Made by a program: the position numbers and the translations under genes. From positions 25,577 to 89,576 of IMG/VR virus record IMGVR_UViG_3300028895_000704: a stretch of DNA of 64,000 bases; one strand, 5' to 3'. The DNA is from a virus. Positions 8,318 to 17,582 of this stretch are shown piece by piece. The notes under the pieces were generated by a model. It was not told the DNA's origin, made no database searches, and was given only the letters and a program-made list of their open reading frames with translations. Numbering within the stretch: position 1 is the stretch's first letter; the number at the start of each line of letters is the position of its first letter.

Positions 8318-10270
8318 ATGGCTGAGAAGACCTTCACCTACGATGCAGCGAATTTCCCGATTGGCGTTACGCCGCAGGAATTCGACTATCTTCGGAACCT
8401 TACCGGGAATATCCAGACGCAGTTGGACGGCAAGGCTCCGGTTTCACACACCCACACCGAGTCCGACATTACGGACTTGGGCAACTACCTGGAAAACCTC
8501 GTTGAGGATACCACGCCCCAGTTGGGCGGCGACCTCGACTTGAACGGCAGCGCCATCTCCATCAGTGGTGGAACTGGTACGGCCAACCAGCTCGTCATCT
8601 CGAACGGTGACGGCACGATGTCGTACTCCTCGCTGGACATCAGCTGGGACACGTCGCCGACCTTGGGTGGCACGCTTGACCTGAACGGGCAGGATATTAC
8701 TGCCGCGGGTCCGACGACCATCTCCTCGACTGAGGTGAGCTATCTGGACGGCGTTACGTCGAACATCCAGACGCAGCTGAACGGCAAGGCCAATGCGAGC
8801 CATACGCACACGGAATCGGACATCACGGATCTGGGTTCGTACCTGGAGAACGTGGTCGAAGACACCACGCCGCAGCTCGGCGGAACGTTGGACTTCAACT
8901 CCAACGCCCTCCAAGACAACGCTGCGTCGACTGGTACTGCCAACCAGTACCTCAACGCGACCGGTGCTGGCGGAAGTGTCGCATGGCAAGCCCTGGACAT
9001 CTCGCATGACACGTCTCCGCAACTCGGCGGCGACCTGGACATGAACGGCAACAACATCAATGCCGGTGGAACGCTGATTTCGCCGACAGAGATGTCGTAC
9101 TTGAACAACGCGTCGAGTAACATCCAGGATCAGATCGACGGAATCGCTGGTGGTCTGTTCTGGCAGGAGCCGGTCATCGCCGAGCAGAACGATCCGCCCG
9201 CATCGCCAACGACTGGCGATCGTTACATCGTCGGCGACACGCCCACCGGGCAGTGGTCGACGGATAGCGCAGCCGAGAAGATCGCCGAGTGGAACGGCTC
9301 GAGCTGGGATTACGGTACACCTGACGAAGGTTGGGCGGTTTGGGACCAAACCGAGGATACCCAAAAGGTCTACAACGCCGCACACCCAGGTGGTGATTGG
9401 GTCAAGATCGGTGCAACGGTCGACCACGGTAACCTGGGCGGTCTCGGCGACGACGACCACCCGCAGTACCTGAAGAACCTGTCCGAGGACACCACGCCGG
9501 AACTCGGCGGCACGCTCGACCTCGCGGACCAGGCTATCCAGGACAACGCGGATTCGACAGGTGCGGCCAACACCTACCTCAATGCGACGGCTGCCGGCGG
9601 AAGCGCCGAATGGATCGCGTTGGACATTTCGCACGACACGTCGCCGACCCTCGGCGGGAACCTCGACATGTCGACGTTCAACATCGAGGGCGTCACCGCG
9701 ACAGAGATCGGTTACGTCTCGGGCGTCACGAGCTCGATCCAAACGCAGCTCAACGGTAAGGCTCCGACGAGCCACACCCACACCGAAGCCGACATCACCG
9801 ACCTCGGGTCGTACCTCGAGAACGTCGTGGAAGACACCACGCCGCAGCTCGGTGGCGACCTTGCCTTGAATGGCAACTCGATCAATGACGGCACCGGCAC
9901 TGGTGCGGATCAGCAAGTTCTGGTCTCGGACGGTGTTGGCGGCATGAGCTGGGCAGATCAGTCCGGTGGCGACTCTGGTACGGTTCAGGGTACCGACGGT
10001 ACTCGGGACATCCAGGCGAGGCTCGACGGCTCGCCCGACGGTAATGCCCGCGGTGAGGACTCGGTCGACTTGCAGACCAGCCGCACGAACGCGGACGAGG
10101 TTGCCAGCGGTGTTGGCGCTTCGTTGCTCGGCGGTTCGGACAACAAGGCGACGGCCATCAACTCGTTCGCTGGCGGCGAAGCCGCCAGACCTGTATGCTG
10201 GGCGAGCCCAGGCTGGTGGGGCGTTCTCGAGCCCCGGCGACGCACAGACCATCACCCTGGTCGCGCGTAA
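8318..10270 (+). CDS. Modular tail fibre protein 2 (frameshifted)
   Basis: Fibre paralogue, 650 aa in this frame, following AAGGAG. It holds many TPQLGGDLDLNGN units, three HTHTESDITDLGSYLE blocks and a DUF2793-like module (GDRYIVGDTPTGQW, about 310-365), then the shared linker (VQGTDG, NARGEDSVDLQT). After GGEAAR at about 624 the reading frame leaves the family pattern and ends in 25 unrelated residues. The expected C-terminal domain continues in the next frame to 10625. Alignment with fibre 1 suggests a 2-nt loss (or one extra base) near 10187-10191. Intact, the protein would have about 769 residues. Sequencing error, mutation and phase variation are all possible. Confidence 0.75.
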   Translation: MAEKTFTYDAANFPIGVTPQEFDYLRNLTGNIQTQLDGKAPVSHTHTESDITDLGNYLENLVEDTTPQLGGDLDLNGSAISISGGTGTANQLVISNGDGTMSYSSLDISWDTSPTLGGTLDLNGQDITAAGPTTISSTEVSYLDGVTSNIQTQLNGKANASHTHTESDITDLGSYLENVVEDTTPQLGGTLDFNSNALQDNAASTGTANQYLNATGAGGSVAWQALDISHDTSPQLGGDLDMNGNNINAGGTLISPTEMSYLNNASSNIQDQIDGIAGGLFWQEPVIAEQNDPPASPTTGDRYIVGDTPTGQWSTDSAAEKIAEWNGSSWDYGTPDEGWAVWDQTEDTQKVYNAAHPGGDWVKIGATVDHGNLGGLGDDDHPQYLKNLSEDTTPELGGTLDLADQAIQDNADSTGAANTYLNATAAGGSAEWIALDISHDTSPTLGGNLDMSTFNIEGVTATEIGYVSGVTSSIQTQLNGKAPTSHTHTEADITDLGSYLENVVEDTTPQLGGDLALNGNSINDGTGTGADQQVLVSDGVGGMSWADQSGGDSGTVQGTDGTRDIQARLDGSPDGNARGEDSVDLQTSRTNADEVASGVGASLLGGSDNKATAINSFAGGEAARPVCWASPGWWGVLEPRRRTDHHPGRA

Positions 10271-10625
10271 CCAAACGACCGACGCCACGGTCACCGAGCT
10301 GTTCCTTGACGGAACGGACGACCGGATCGTCCTGCCGAACGACACAACCTCGCTGTTCGAGGTCTACGTCGTGGGTCGCCGGACGGACGTCGACGGCGAG
10401 TCGGCCGGCTACCGCTTCGCCGGCGTGATCGATCGCCAGACCAACGCCGCGTCGACAGCTCTGGTCGATGGCGTGAGCAAAGACCGTATCGAGGACACGG
10501 CGCAGTGGGATGCGGACGTGTCGGCCGATACGACCAATGGATCGTTGAAGATCGAGGTTACCGGTCAGGCGGCGAAGAACATCAACTGGGTGGCCTTCAT
10601 CCGGCTGGTGTCGACGACTGGCTAA
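10188..10625 (+). pseudogene. Out-of-frame C-terminal domain of fibre 2
   Basis: Reading from 10188 in the +1 frame gives DLYAGRAQAGGAFSSPGDAQ and then the shared C-terminal domain (FEVYVVGRRTDVDGES ... WVAFIRLVSTTG). It matches fibre 1 (AGSFAVNGDAQ ... WVAFVRTIEVTA) and fibre 3 (KVYVVARRTDVDGEG). There is no start codon or Shine-Dalgarno for independent expression at the junction, so this is the displaced 3' part of the 8318 gene. Confidence 0.75.
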
Positions 10626-10627
10626 AA

Positions 10628-10645
10628 TTTGTTCCTAAGAACAAA
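10628..10645 (+). promoter_or_regulatory. Short inverted repeat upstream of fibre 3
   Basis: TTTGTTC (10628-10634), CTAA, GAACAAA (10639-10645) is a perfect 7-bp inverted repeat in an A/T-rich 34-bp gap between fibre genes. No good Shine-Dalgarno is visible before the next ATG, so the hairpin could affect translation or be an operator. Confidence 0.35.
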
Positions 10646-10659
10646 ATTCGGTCCTAAAC

Positions 10660-12441
10660 ATGGCTGAACGCTCATGGAATCTGGATGATGGATTTACACT
10701 GGTCACGGCGGAAGAGATTAGCTACCTGTCCGGTGTTACCTCCGCCATCCAGACTCAGATCAACGGAAAGCTTGCCAACGTGGTCGAGGACACCACTCCT
10801 CAGTTGGGTGGTGACCTCGACCTCAACGGCAACACCTTCTCGATCAGTGGCGGCACCGGGCTAGCTGGCCAGGCCGTCGTCTCTGACGGCGCTGGCGGTG
10901 CGTCCTGGGATTACGCCGGCGGAACAACCCAAGGTGTCGATGAGACTTACGATATCCAGGCGGCCGACGAGGGCGCTACCGCAGGCAACGCCCGCGGCGA
11001 GAATTCGGTCGACCTCCAGACTGATCGCAATGCAGTAACGCAAGTTGCATCAGGCACCGGCTCAGTTATTGTTGGCGGAGGCCGCAATACTGCCTCTGGC
11101 GACTATAGCGCGGCTCTCGGCGGCTACGCCCTCACCGTCTCCGGCACGCACAACCTTATCGGCGGCGATACGAACACTGTATCTGGCAACCGCAATCTGG
11201 TTGGCGGCCTCAATCATACGGTAGCCGGCGGTGGCGGGCTTGTTGCGTGCGGAAGCAATACGACAGCAGCGGGCAATGCTTACTGTGTCGTACTCGGCTT
11301 CTCGAGTGACATCTCCGGTACGGGCGATTACCAGAGCATCCTGGGCGGCCAAGACCACACGATCAGCGGCGGACCGCACGCAGTTATCGGTGGCGGCCAA
11401 GAGAATACGATCAGCGGCGGCTACACGTCGCACTGTGCCATCTTCAGCGGCCGGCAGAACACGATCAACCTGACGCACGTCAACTCGACGGGCGGACACA
11501 ATGTGATCGTTGGAGGTTTTAGCAACGACATGGATGATGCCAGCTCGCTTGGCACCATCTACTCAGTACTCGTTGGCGGAAATAGCAACTACTGCGGCGG
11601 CGACTACAACTTCCTCGGCGGCGGTCTTGCAAATACCCTTGTCGAGAACGCTCAGTATAGTTTCCTCGGTGGCGGCGACACCAACCTCCTGCGAGGCACA
11701 GCGAGCGGCTGCGTCATCGTCGGGGGACACGACAACATCGTGGGCTCGGCCGGCGCTGCAGCAATCACCGCTTCGAGTATCGTTGGCGGACAGCTCAATG
11801 AGATCGTCGCACTGCAGGACTACTGTGCGATCCTCGGCGGGTACAACAACGACATCACCAGCGGCGATTACGCCACTGTCCTCGGCGGCAACGGCAACTC
11901 GGTCATCGACAGCTCCAACTACGCTCTCGTATCCGGGTACCTGAACGTAGCTTCGTCGCCGCACTCGATCGTACTGGGCTACTACGGCCGCAGCGATCAC
12001 GAGGGGCTGCACTACGGCAACGGCACAGCCAGCGGCGTAGCACAAGGGAGTACACACATCCTGATGAAGGATGTGACCACAGCAACGCTCACGGAACTGG
12101 CATACCGCGGCCAGACTCCCGGCACGAACACGACGCTCGTCATCCCGGAAAGTACGACGTGGCTGGTGAAGGTCTACGTCGTTGCGCGTCGGACAGACGT
12201 AGACGGCGAGGGTGCCGCGTGGGAGTTCAGCTACGCCGTGCGTCGGCCTGCCGGTGTCAGCTACCCGTCGCTTATCGGCTCCGTCAGCAAGACGGTCATT
12301 GCCGATGACTCCGCGGGCACGTGGGACGCCGATGCAACCATCTGGGCAGTCAACTATCGGCTGTACATCCGCGGCAAGGGTGAGGCAGGCAAGACAGTCA
12401 GATTCGTGGCTCGAGTAGAACTTACTCAGGTTAAGGGCTAA
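10660..12441 (+). CDS. Modular tail fibre protein 3 with YadA-like head repeats
   Basis: Fibre paralogue of 593 aa. It begins with a short LSGVTSAIQTQING / TPQLGGDLDLNGN section, then the shared linker (NARGENSVDLQT at about 115). Residues 130-455 are repeats of the form GGxxNxxSGxYxxxLGG (for example GGGRNTASGDYSAALGG), which is the left-handed beta-roll pattern of YadA-type trimeric adhesin heads. The last 120 residues are the shared C-terminal domain (KVYVVARRTDVDGEG). The start at 10660 has no clear Shine-Dalgarno, so translation may depend on coupling. It lies in tandem with four related genes. Confidence 0.8.
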   Translation: MAERSWNLDDGFTLVTAEEISYLSGVTSAIQTQINGKLANVVEDTTPQLGGDLDLNGNTFSISGGTGLAGQAVVSDGAGGASWDYAGGTTQGVDETYDIQAADEGATAGNARGENSVDLQTDRNAVTQVASGTGSVIVGGGRNTASGDYSAALGGYALTVSGTHNLIGGDTNTVSGNRNLVGGLNHTVAGGGGLVACGSNTTAAGNAYCVVLGFSSDISGTGDYQSILGGQDHTISGGPHAVIGGGQENTISGGYTSHCAIFSGRQNTINLTHVNSTGGHNVIVGGFSNDMDDASSLGTIYSVLVGGNSNYCGGDYNFLGGGLANTLVENAQYSFLGGGDTNLLRGTASGCVIVGGHDNIVGSAGAAAITASSIVGGQLNEIVALQDYCAILGGYNNDITSGDYATVLGGNGNSVIDSSNYALVSGYLNVASSPHSIVLGYYGRSDHEGLHYGNGTASGVAQGSTHILMKDVTTATLTELAYRGQTPGTNTTLVIPESTTWLVKVYVVARRTDVDGEGAAWEFSYAVRRPAGVSYPSLIGSVSKTVIADDSAGTWDADATIWAVNYRLYIRGKGEAGKTVRFVARVELTQVKG

Positions 12442-12443
12442 AC

Positions 12444-14765
12444 ATGTCCCTGCACTATAACAACAGAACGAATCAGATCGAAGCGATCGGCACAGCCGGT
12501 ACGCTGGTGAACTTCACCGGGTTGGGAATCAACAACCTGGTCGAAGACACTACGCCCCAACTCGGCGGCGATCTCGATATGAACGGCAACAATATCGAGG
12601 GCGTCACGCCTACGGAGATGGGCTACCTGTCCGGCGTCACATCAGCCATCCAGACACAGCTGAATGGTAAGGCTCCGACCGTGCATACGCACACGGAGTC
12701 GGACATCACTGACCTCGGAAGCTACCTTGAGAACGTCGTGGAAGATACTACTCCTCAGCTCGGTGCTGACTTGGACGTGAACGGACACACGTTCAACATA
12801 GGAGCCAGCACCGGAGCAGCGAACCAAGTCCCAACGTCCAACGGCGCGGGTGGTCTTAGCTGGGCGGCTCCGCAGGTCGTCGCCGACACCACCCCGCAGT
12901 TGGGCGGTGACTTGGACATGAACAGCAACAACATCACCGCGGCAGGTCCGACAACGATCTCGCCGACGGAGGTGTCGTACCTGGACGGCGCGACGTCCAA
13001 CATCCAGTCACAGCTCGATGCGTTGGCTGGCGGCGGTGGCGGCACGGTCCAAGGATCGGACGCGACCTACGACATCCAAGCAGCCAACGAAGGCACGGTC
13101 GCAGGTAACGCCCGTGGTGAAAACTCGGTCGACCTCCAGACTGACCGTGCCCTGGCAACGCAGGTAGCCTCGGCGACGTATTCGGTCATCGTCGGCGGTG
13201 CTCGCAACCGTGTCGACGAGAGCTACAGCTCGATTCTGGGCGGCTATGCCAACTACATCGCTGCGTCTTCGCTGGCGGGTTACCATGTTATTCTCGGCGG
13301 CAGCACGAACACCATCTCTGCGACAACAGGCGAGTTCAACGCCATCGTCAGCGGAGAGGTCAACCAGATTGGCGTGACGACAGCGGCTTCGGATTACTGT
13401 CTCATAGCCAGCGGGCAGCTCAACAAAGCTGATGGCAACTACAACGTGATCTGCGGCGGCTACAACGGCAACTTGGACTCGGCGACTTACGGTTTCATCG
13501 GCAACGGCAGCAATATCGTCGCGACATCGACGGGCTCCTTCAACACGGTTCTGAACGGCTTCTCGCATGATCTGACGGGCTCGGGAGACTACGGGCTGAT
13601 CCTGCAAGGCAACAACAACCAGCTCTCGGCCTTCTATTCGACGGTCATCAACGGCATCAACTGCACGGCGACTGCCAATGGTGCCCTCGTCGCGGGAAAC
13701 ACGAACGACTGTGCCTCTATCTACGGTGTTTGTTTCGGCAACGTGAATGACGTAGGCACTGGCGGGCAATGCAGCATCCTCGGCGGGTCTAGCAACGACA
13801 TCTTCGCAGGCAACTCCAATACGATCTGCGGCGGGCAGAGCAACGTAATCACGACGGCCCAGTCTGATTACAACTTCATCGGCTGCGGCAGCAGCAACAC
13901 GATCGGCGGCGTCGGTAGCGACCGAAATGCCATCTGCGCCGGTGCGACCAACGCTATCGGAACGACGCACGCCTCCTTCAACTGCTTCATCGGCAGCGGC
14001 TCTCAGAACCTCATCAACGCTGATTATGGCGTCATTGGTGGTGGGCTGGACAACGAGATCCAGACTGGCGGCGACTATACGTTCATCGGCTCCGGTACGG
14101 ATCACATCGTCAACGCGTTGTACTGCGTCGTCGCTGGCGGGCACACCAATGTCATCAACACCGGCTCGAACTACGCCGTTATCCTGGGTGGCCTGCAAAA
14201 CACGATCACCACCGCCGACCACAGTTACGTGCTTGGCAGCAACTGCACAATTTCGTCTGGTGCCGATTACTCACAGGTGAGCGGTTATTACGGCGACGCT
14301 TACAACTACGGGCAGCGAGCGAGGGCTTCCGGGCGCTTTGCAGCCACTGGCGATGCACAGACCAGCGAATACACTATTCGGCGTGCGTTGAATCACATTA
14401 ACAATTCCTGGTACGACCTGACGCCTAGCGGTGCCAATCTTACAGGTTCAAACGGGATGGTGTTGAAAGCCAACGCCACCTGGACATTCGACGGGATCGT
14501 TGTCGGGTCCAACGACGCGCAGAGCAAGACAATCCACTGGCGTGTCACCGGTGCCATCAAGAACGTCGGCGGAACGATGACACTGAAGAACGCGGTTGTC
14601 GACGTCATCGACAACAGCGACGATACGCTGTATGAGTGCCAAGTAGTAGCAAATACTACCTATGACGCGCTCAGTATCCAGGTGCGTCGCTCTGTGGCTG
14701 GCGCAGCGCCAGCCGATTCCATGCGATGGGTAGCTCACGTACGCACAGTTGAGGTGATCTACTAA
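12444..14765 (+). CDS. Modular tail fibre protein 4 with long YadA-like head
   Basis: The largest fibre paralogue, 773 aa. The N-terminus (MSLHYNNRTNQIEAIGTAG) resembles that of the next gene. Then come TPQLGGDLDMNGN and HTHTESDITDLGSYLE units (30-190), the linker with NARGENSVDLQT at about 220, and a very long run of GGxxNxI beta-roll repeats (240-620, for example ILGGLQNTITTADHSYVLGS). The C-terminal domain (LKANATWTFDGIVVGS ... MRWVAHVRTVEVIY) is a divergent form of the shared one. The start is two bases after the preceding stop. The role is inferred to be receptor binding, as for its paralogues. Confidence 0.8.
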   Translation: MSLHYNNRTNQIEAIGTAGTLVNFTGLGINNLVEDTTPQLGGDLDMNGNNIEGVTPTEMGYLSGVTSAIQTQLNGKAPTVHTHTESDITDLGSYLENVVEDTTPQLGADLDVNGHTFNIGASTGAANQVPTSNGAGGLSWAAPQVVADTTPQLGGDLDMNSNNITAAGPTTISPTEVSYLDGATSNIQSQLDALAGGGGGTVQGSDATYDIQAANEGTVAGNARGENSVDLQTDRALATQVASATYSVIVGGARNRVDESYSSILGGYANYIAASSLAGYHVILGGSTNTISATTGEFNAIVSGEVNQIGVTTAASDYCLIASGQLNKADGNYNVICGGYNGNLDSATYGFIGNGSNIVATSTGSFNTVLNGFSHDLTGSGDYGLILQGNNNQLSAFYSTVINGINCTATANGALVAGNTNDCASIYGVCFGNVNDVGTGGQCSILGGSSNDIFAGNSNTICGGQSNVITTAQSDYNFIGCGSSNTIGGVGSDRNAICAGATNAIGTTHASFNCFIGSGSQNLINADYGVIGGGLDNEIQTGGDYTFIGSGTDHIVNALYCVVAGGHTNVINTGSNYAVILGGLQNTITTADHSYVLGSNCTISSGADYSQVSGYYGDAYNYGQRARASGRFAATGDAQTSEYTIRRALNHINNSWYDLTPSGANLTGSNGMVLKANATWTFDGIVVGSNDAQSKTIHWRVTGAIKNVGGTMTLKNAVVDVIDNSDDTLYECQVVANTTYDALSIQVRRSVAGAAPADSMRWVAHVRTVEVIY

Positions 14766-15808
14766 TGACAGTTGAACTCAACCATACAGCCAACACGATC
14801 GAGGCCATCGGCTCCGAGGGTTCGCTGATCAACTTCGGCGAAGGCATCGTCCAGGGCACCGACGGCAACACATACAATATACGTGCCGGTAACGAGGGTG
14901 CGACCACCGGCAACGCCCGTGGTGAAAACTCGGTCGACCTACAGACGTTCCGCGACGCTGCCGACGACGTAGCGGGCGCCATTTACTCGGTCATTGTCGG
15001 CGGAGACTCCAACCAGATCGACTCCGGCGGCGCACGCTCGTCCATCGTAGGCGGCCAGGACAACTGGATTACACAGCCGTGGGGCTTCATCGGCGGCGGA
15101 CAGGAGAACCAGGCCGGAGCGACACATGCGGTCGTCTGCGGCGGCTACTCCAACCAAGTCTCGAACATCTACGGGTTCATCGGCGGCGGCTACAACGGCT
15201 TGGTGAGCGGCCAGTACGGCAGCGTGGTCGGCGGCCTCGACAACCAGTGCCAAGCCAACTATGGCGTGGTCATTGGCGGCGACGACTGCTGGGTACATGC
15301 CAATGCTCCGTACGGCGTCGCACACGGACTCGAAGCACAGGCCATGCGGTACACAGAGCGATGCTTCGCCAATGGCCAGTTCTTCGACCGCGGGGACAAC
15401 CAGTTCGGCGAGATGATGCTGTCGCGATCTGTGACGCACTCATCGACAGCCTGGTTTGATTTGTACCTCAACGGTACAGATACCACGCATCTGGCGGTAC
15501 TGGATACGGCGGTCAACGGCAACACCATCTGGACGTTCGAGGCTATGCTCGTCGGAGCCACCAGCGGTCTGGGCAAGACGTTCAGCTACAAGATCACTGG
15601 CTGCGTTGAATGCGACAACGGCACGATGTCGATCCTGGGCCAGTCCACAAGCGTTATTCACGAGAGCGACACCAATTTCAACGCACAGGCAGCCGTTGAC
15701 GGGACCAACCGGGCGCTGCTCATCCAGGTTTCAGATAGCGGCGCTGCCAGTGATGTGGTACGCTGGGTCTGTCACCTGAAAACCGTACAGCTACGCTGGA
15801 ATACATAG
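14765..15808 (+). CDS. Modular tail fibre protein 5 (short form)
   Basis: Fibre paralogue of 347 aa, overlapping the previous stop by one base (TAATG). It lacks the LGGDLD shaft repeats. It starts with NTIEAIGSEGSLINFGEG, goes straight into the VQGTDGNTYNIR / NARGENSVDLQT linker (about 29-60) and about eight GG-x-x-N beta-roll repeats (75-180). It ends with a divergent C-terminal domain (GNTIWTFEAMLVGATSG ... VRWVCHLKTVQLRW) similar to that of fibre 4. It may be a tip or cap subunit in a mixed fibre. Confidence 0.75.
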   Translation: MTVELNHTANTIEAIGSEGSLINFGEGIVQGTDGNTYNIRAGNEGATTGNARGENSVDLQTFRDAADDVAGAIYSVIVGGDSNQIDSGGARSSIVGGQDNWITQPWGFIGGGQENQAGATHAVVCGGYSNQVSNIYGFIGGGYNGLVSGQYGSVVGGLDNQCQANYGVVIGGDDCWVHANAPYGVAHGLEAQAMRYTERCFANGQFFDRGDNQFGEMMLSRSVTHSSTAWFDLYLNGTDTTHLAVLDTAVNGNTIWTFEAMLVGATSGLGKTFSYKITGCVECDNGTMSILGQSTSVIHESDTNFNAQAAVDGTNRALLIQVSDSGAASDVVRWVCHLKTVQLRWNT

Positions 15809-15819
15809 GAGAATCAAGA

Positions 15820-16143
15820 ATGAGTATGCAACGTACTTTCGACGACGAGTGTGGGAGCACCCACGCCTCGGCGTACCACAAGATCACGAACCTGCGAAAT
15901 ACGCGGGATGCCGAGTCCATGGTCATCTCCGTCTCGATCTTCAAGGACGCACAGGCCAAGACCGACGACAAGGCGCCGGTTGGCTCCTTCGCGTGCCGCG
16001 TGAAGGGTACCGACTACACCACGTACTTCGGTAACGCTGCCGTCGCGCTCGTCGACAAGAGCGAAGTGGTCAAGGCGTACGAGTACCTGAAGGCTGAGAC
16101 GCCGGAATACGACGGTACTGCGGGTACGGTCACCGACGTCTAA
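15820..16143 (+). CDS. Small protein in the fibre cluster, unknown
   Basis: A 107-aa protein with no recognised family. AGGAG precedes the ATG at 15820. It looks like a compact alpha/beta domain with two Cys and a central strand-rich part (GSFACRVKGTDYTTYFG), ending TAGTVTDV. It sits between fibre genes and is presumably a tail-tip accessory or fibre chaperone. No sequence motif decides between these. Confidence 0.65.
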   Translation: MSMQRTFDDECGSTHASAYHKITNLRNTRDAESMVISVSIFKDAQAKTDDKAPVGSFACRVKGTDYTTYFGNAAVALVDKSEVVKAYEYLKAETPEYDGTAGTVTDV

Positions 16144-16157
16144 GAACCGAGGGGCCG

Positions 16158-17060
16158 ATGGCTGAGAAATACTTCCAACTCGATAAGAACCTCCCTGGCG
16201 TCACTGCGCAGGAGCTGTCGTGGCTGGGCGGGCTGAATGACTACATCCAGCCGCAACTGGACGCTACCAATGCGCGAATGCTGACGACCAGGATGGGGGC
16301 TCGCAAGAGCACCGCCGGCACCCTGACAAAGGGGACGCCGTGCTATTTCGTTGGCTGGGATGCCGTCAATATGGTCATGCTTGTCGAGGCATCTGACGCC
16401 AGCGATCCGGCTACGATGCCGGCACGCATGATCGTGGACGAGGAGATGACAGACTCGACCACTGGGCATGCGTCTGTCATTGGCGAGCTGGAAGACATCA
16501 ACACATCGGGCTTCGTCGCGGGCGACGTGCTGTACGTGGTGGCAGGCGGCGGCCTTACCAAGACACCACCTGCTGCGCCCAGCAAACAGCAGAAGGTTGC
16601 CTTCGTGCTGTTTGCCCATGCGGCTTCCGGCAGGATCGCATTTGCTCCGCTGTTGTCTGGGCACTCGCACTCGCTCGACGAGATCGAGAACCTTGACCTG
16701 ATGGTCGTGACGACGGCAGGGCAGAATACGCCGTACTTCGAGGTCAACCAGGTGACGTGGACCTCAGTGGCTAACCTACCGTACGACGGAGCCAACGCCG
16801 TACTCGATAAGATCACCGCAGTGGTCAGCCGCAACGGTACGTCCGGCACGGCTGAACTTCGGATCTACGACGTGACCAACAGCCAGGTGATCGCGACGAT
16901 CACATGGACGGATGATACGATCCACTTGGAAGAGACCACAACCATCAACAACCTGCCATCCAGCAATGCCGTGTTCGAGATCCAGATGCGTAAGAGCACA
17001 GGCGGCGGCGTGAAGACAGCCCGGTGCCACTCGGTACGGTTCCGGCAAAACTCGACGTAG
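16158..17060 (+). CDS. Tail fibre-like protein
   Basis: A 300-aa protein starting MAEKYFQLDKN after GAGGGGC. Its N-terminal GVTAQELSWLGGLNDYIQPQLDA echoes the VTAQEFDYLRNLTGNIQTQLDG segment of fibre 2, so it joins the fibre family by its attachment region. A central beta domain (GTPCYFVGWDAVNMVMLVEAS ... GDVLYVVAGG, about 55-150) resembles small phage tail or capsid beta domains. It is followed by a Gly/Ser/Thr-rich beta C-terminus ending SVRFRQNST. Probably a short fibre or adhesin. Confidence 0.65.
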   Translation: MAEKYFQLDKNLPGVTAQELSWLGGLNDYIQPQLDATNARMLTTRMGARKSTAGTLTKGTPCYFVGWDAVNMVMLVEASDASDPATMPARMIVDEEMTDSTTGHASVIGELEDINTSGFVAGDVLYVVAGGGLTKTPPAAPSKQQKVAFVLFAHAASGRIAFAPLLSGHSHSLDEIENLDLMVVTTAGQNTPYFEVNQVTWTSVANLPYDGANAVLDKITAVVSRNGTSGTAELRIYDVTNSQVIATITWTDDTIHLEETTTINNLPSSNAVFEIQMRKSTGGGVKTARCHSVRFRQNST

Positions 17061-17068
17061 GTGACTTA

Positions 17069-17572
17069 ATGGCCCACGAACATTGCTACTCATATGACTG
17101 TGAGACGTGCAACATCGTCGAGGAATGGCGAGAGGACAAAGACGGTGCGCCTACGGAATGTGTCAACGATTCCGGCCACACAGTGGATTGGACCACGCTG
17201 AAGATCGTGGGCTCCCGCGACGTGTTGCCCTATGTGACGCTCAACTTCTCCGACGGCACCAACCCATGGTACGAGACACAGAGTACCGACTGGGTCACTG
17301 TCGGGTCGTTCCGCTACGACATCGACGACGGTGAGCGGCACTACCTGTGGGTCGTTGTGGACAAGATTGGCACTGCCGGTACCGCCCGTGTGCGTGTCCG
17401 TAACATCGGCGAGAACAACAACCTATTTTTCAAAGGATGGTCCGAGGAAGGCTACCAAACCAAAAAGGACCCGCCGGCCAATCAGCCGACCCAGAATTCG
17501 ATCATGGAGGTGCAGGTGCAGGTAACAGACGCGTCCGACATTCTGCGGATCTACTCCGCCATGATCTACTAG
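17069..17572 (+). CDS. Virion-associated protein with Cys/His N-terminal motif
   Basis: A 167-aa protein; the start at 17069 follows the previous gene by eight bases. The N-terminal 45 residues (YSYDCETCNIVEEW ... ECVNDSGHTV) carry C, C, C and H in a pattern shared with the next gene, possibly a small metal-binding or disulphide module. The remainder is beta-rich (PYVTLNFSDGTNPWYETQ). No family is recognised. Membership of the fibre/adhesin operon suggests a surface protein. Confidence 0.6.
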   Translation: MAHEHCYSYDCETCNIVEEWREDKDGAPTECVNDSGHTVDWTTLKIVGSRDVLPYVTLNFSDGTNPWYETQSTDWVTVGSFRYDIDDGERHYLWVVVDKIGTAGTARVRVRNIGENNNLFFKGWSEEGYQTKKDPPANQPTQNSIMEVQVQVTDASDILRIYSAMIY

Positions 17573-17582
17573 GAGCAGCCCA

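Noticed and set aside
8444-10345. 633-residue minus-strand frame opposite fibre 2
   Set aside because: Its repeats are the antisense of the LGGDLD repeats; no start signal and no recognisable protein.
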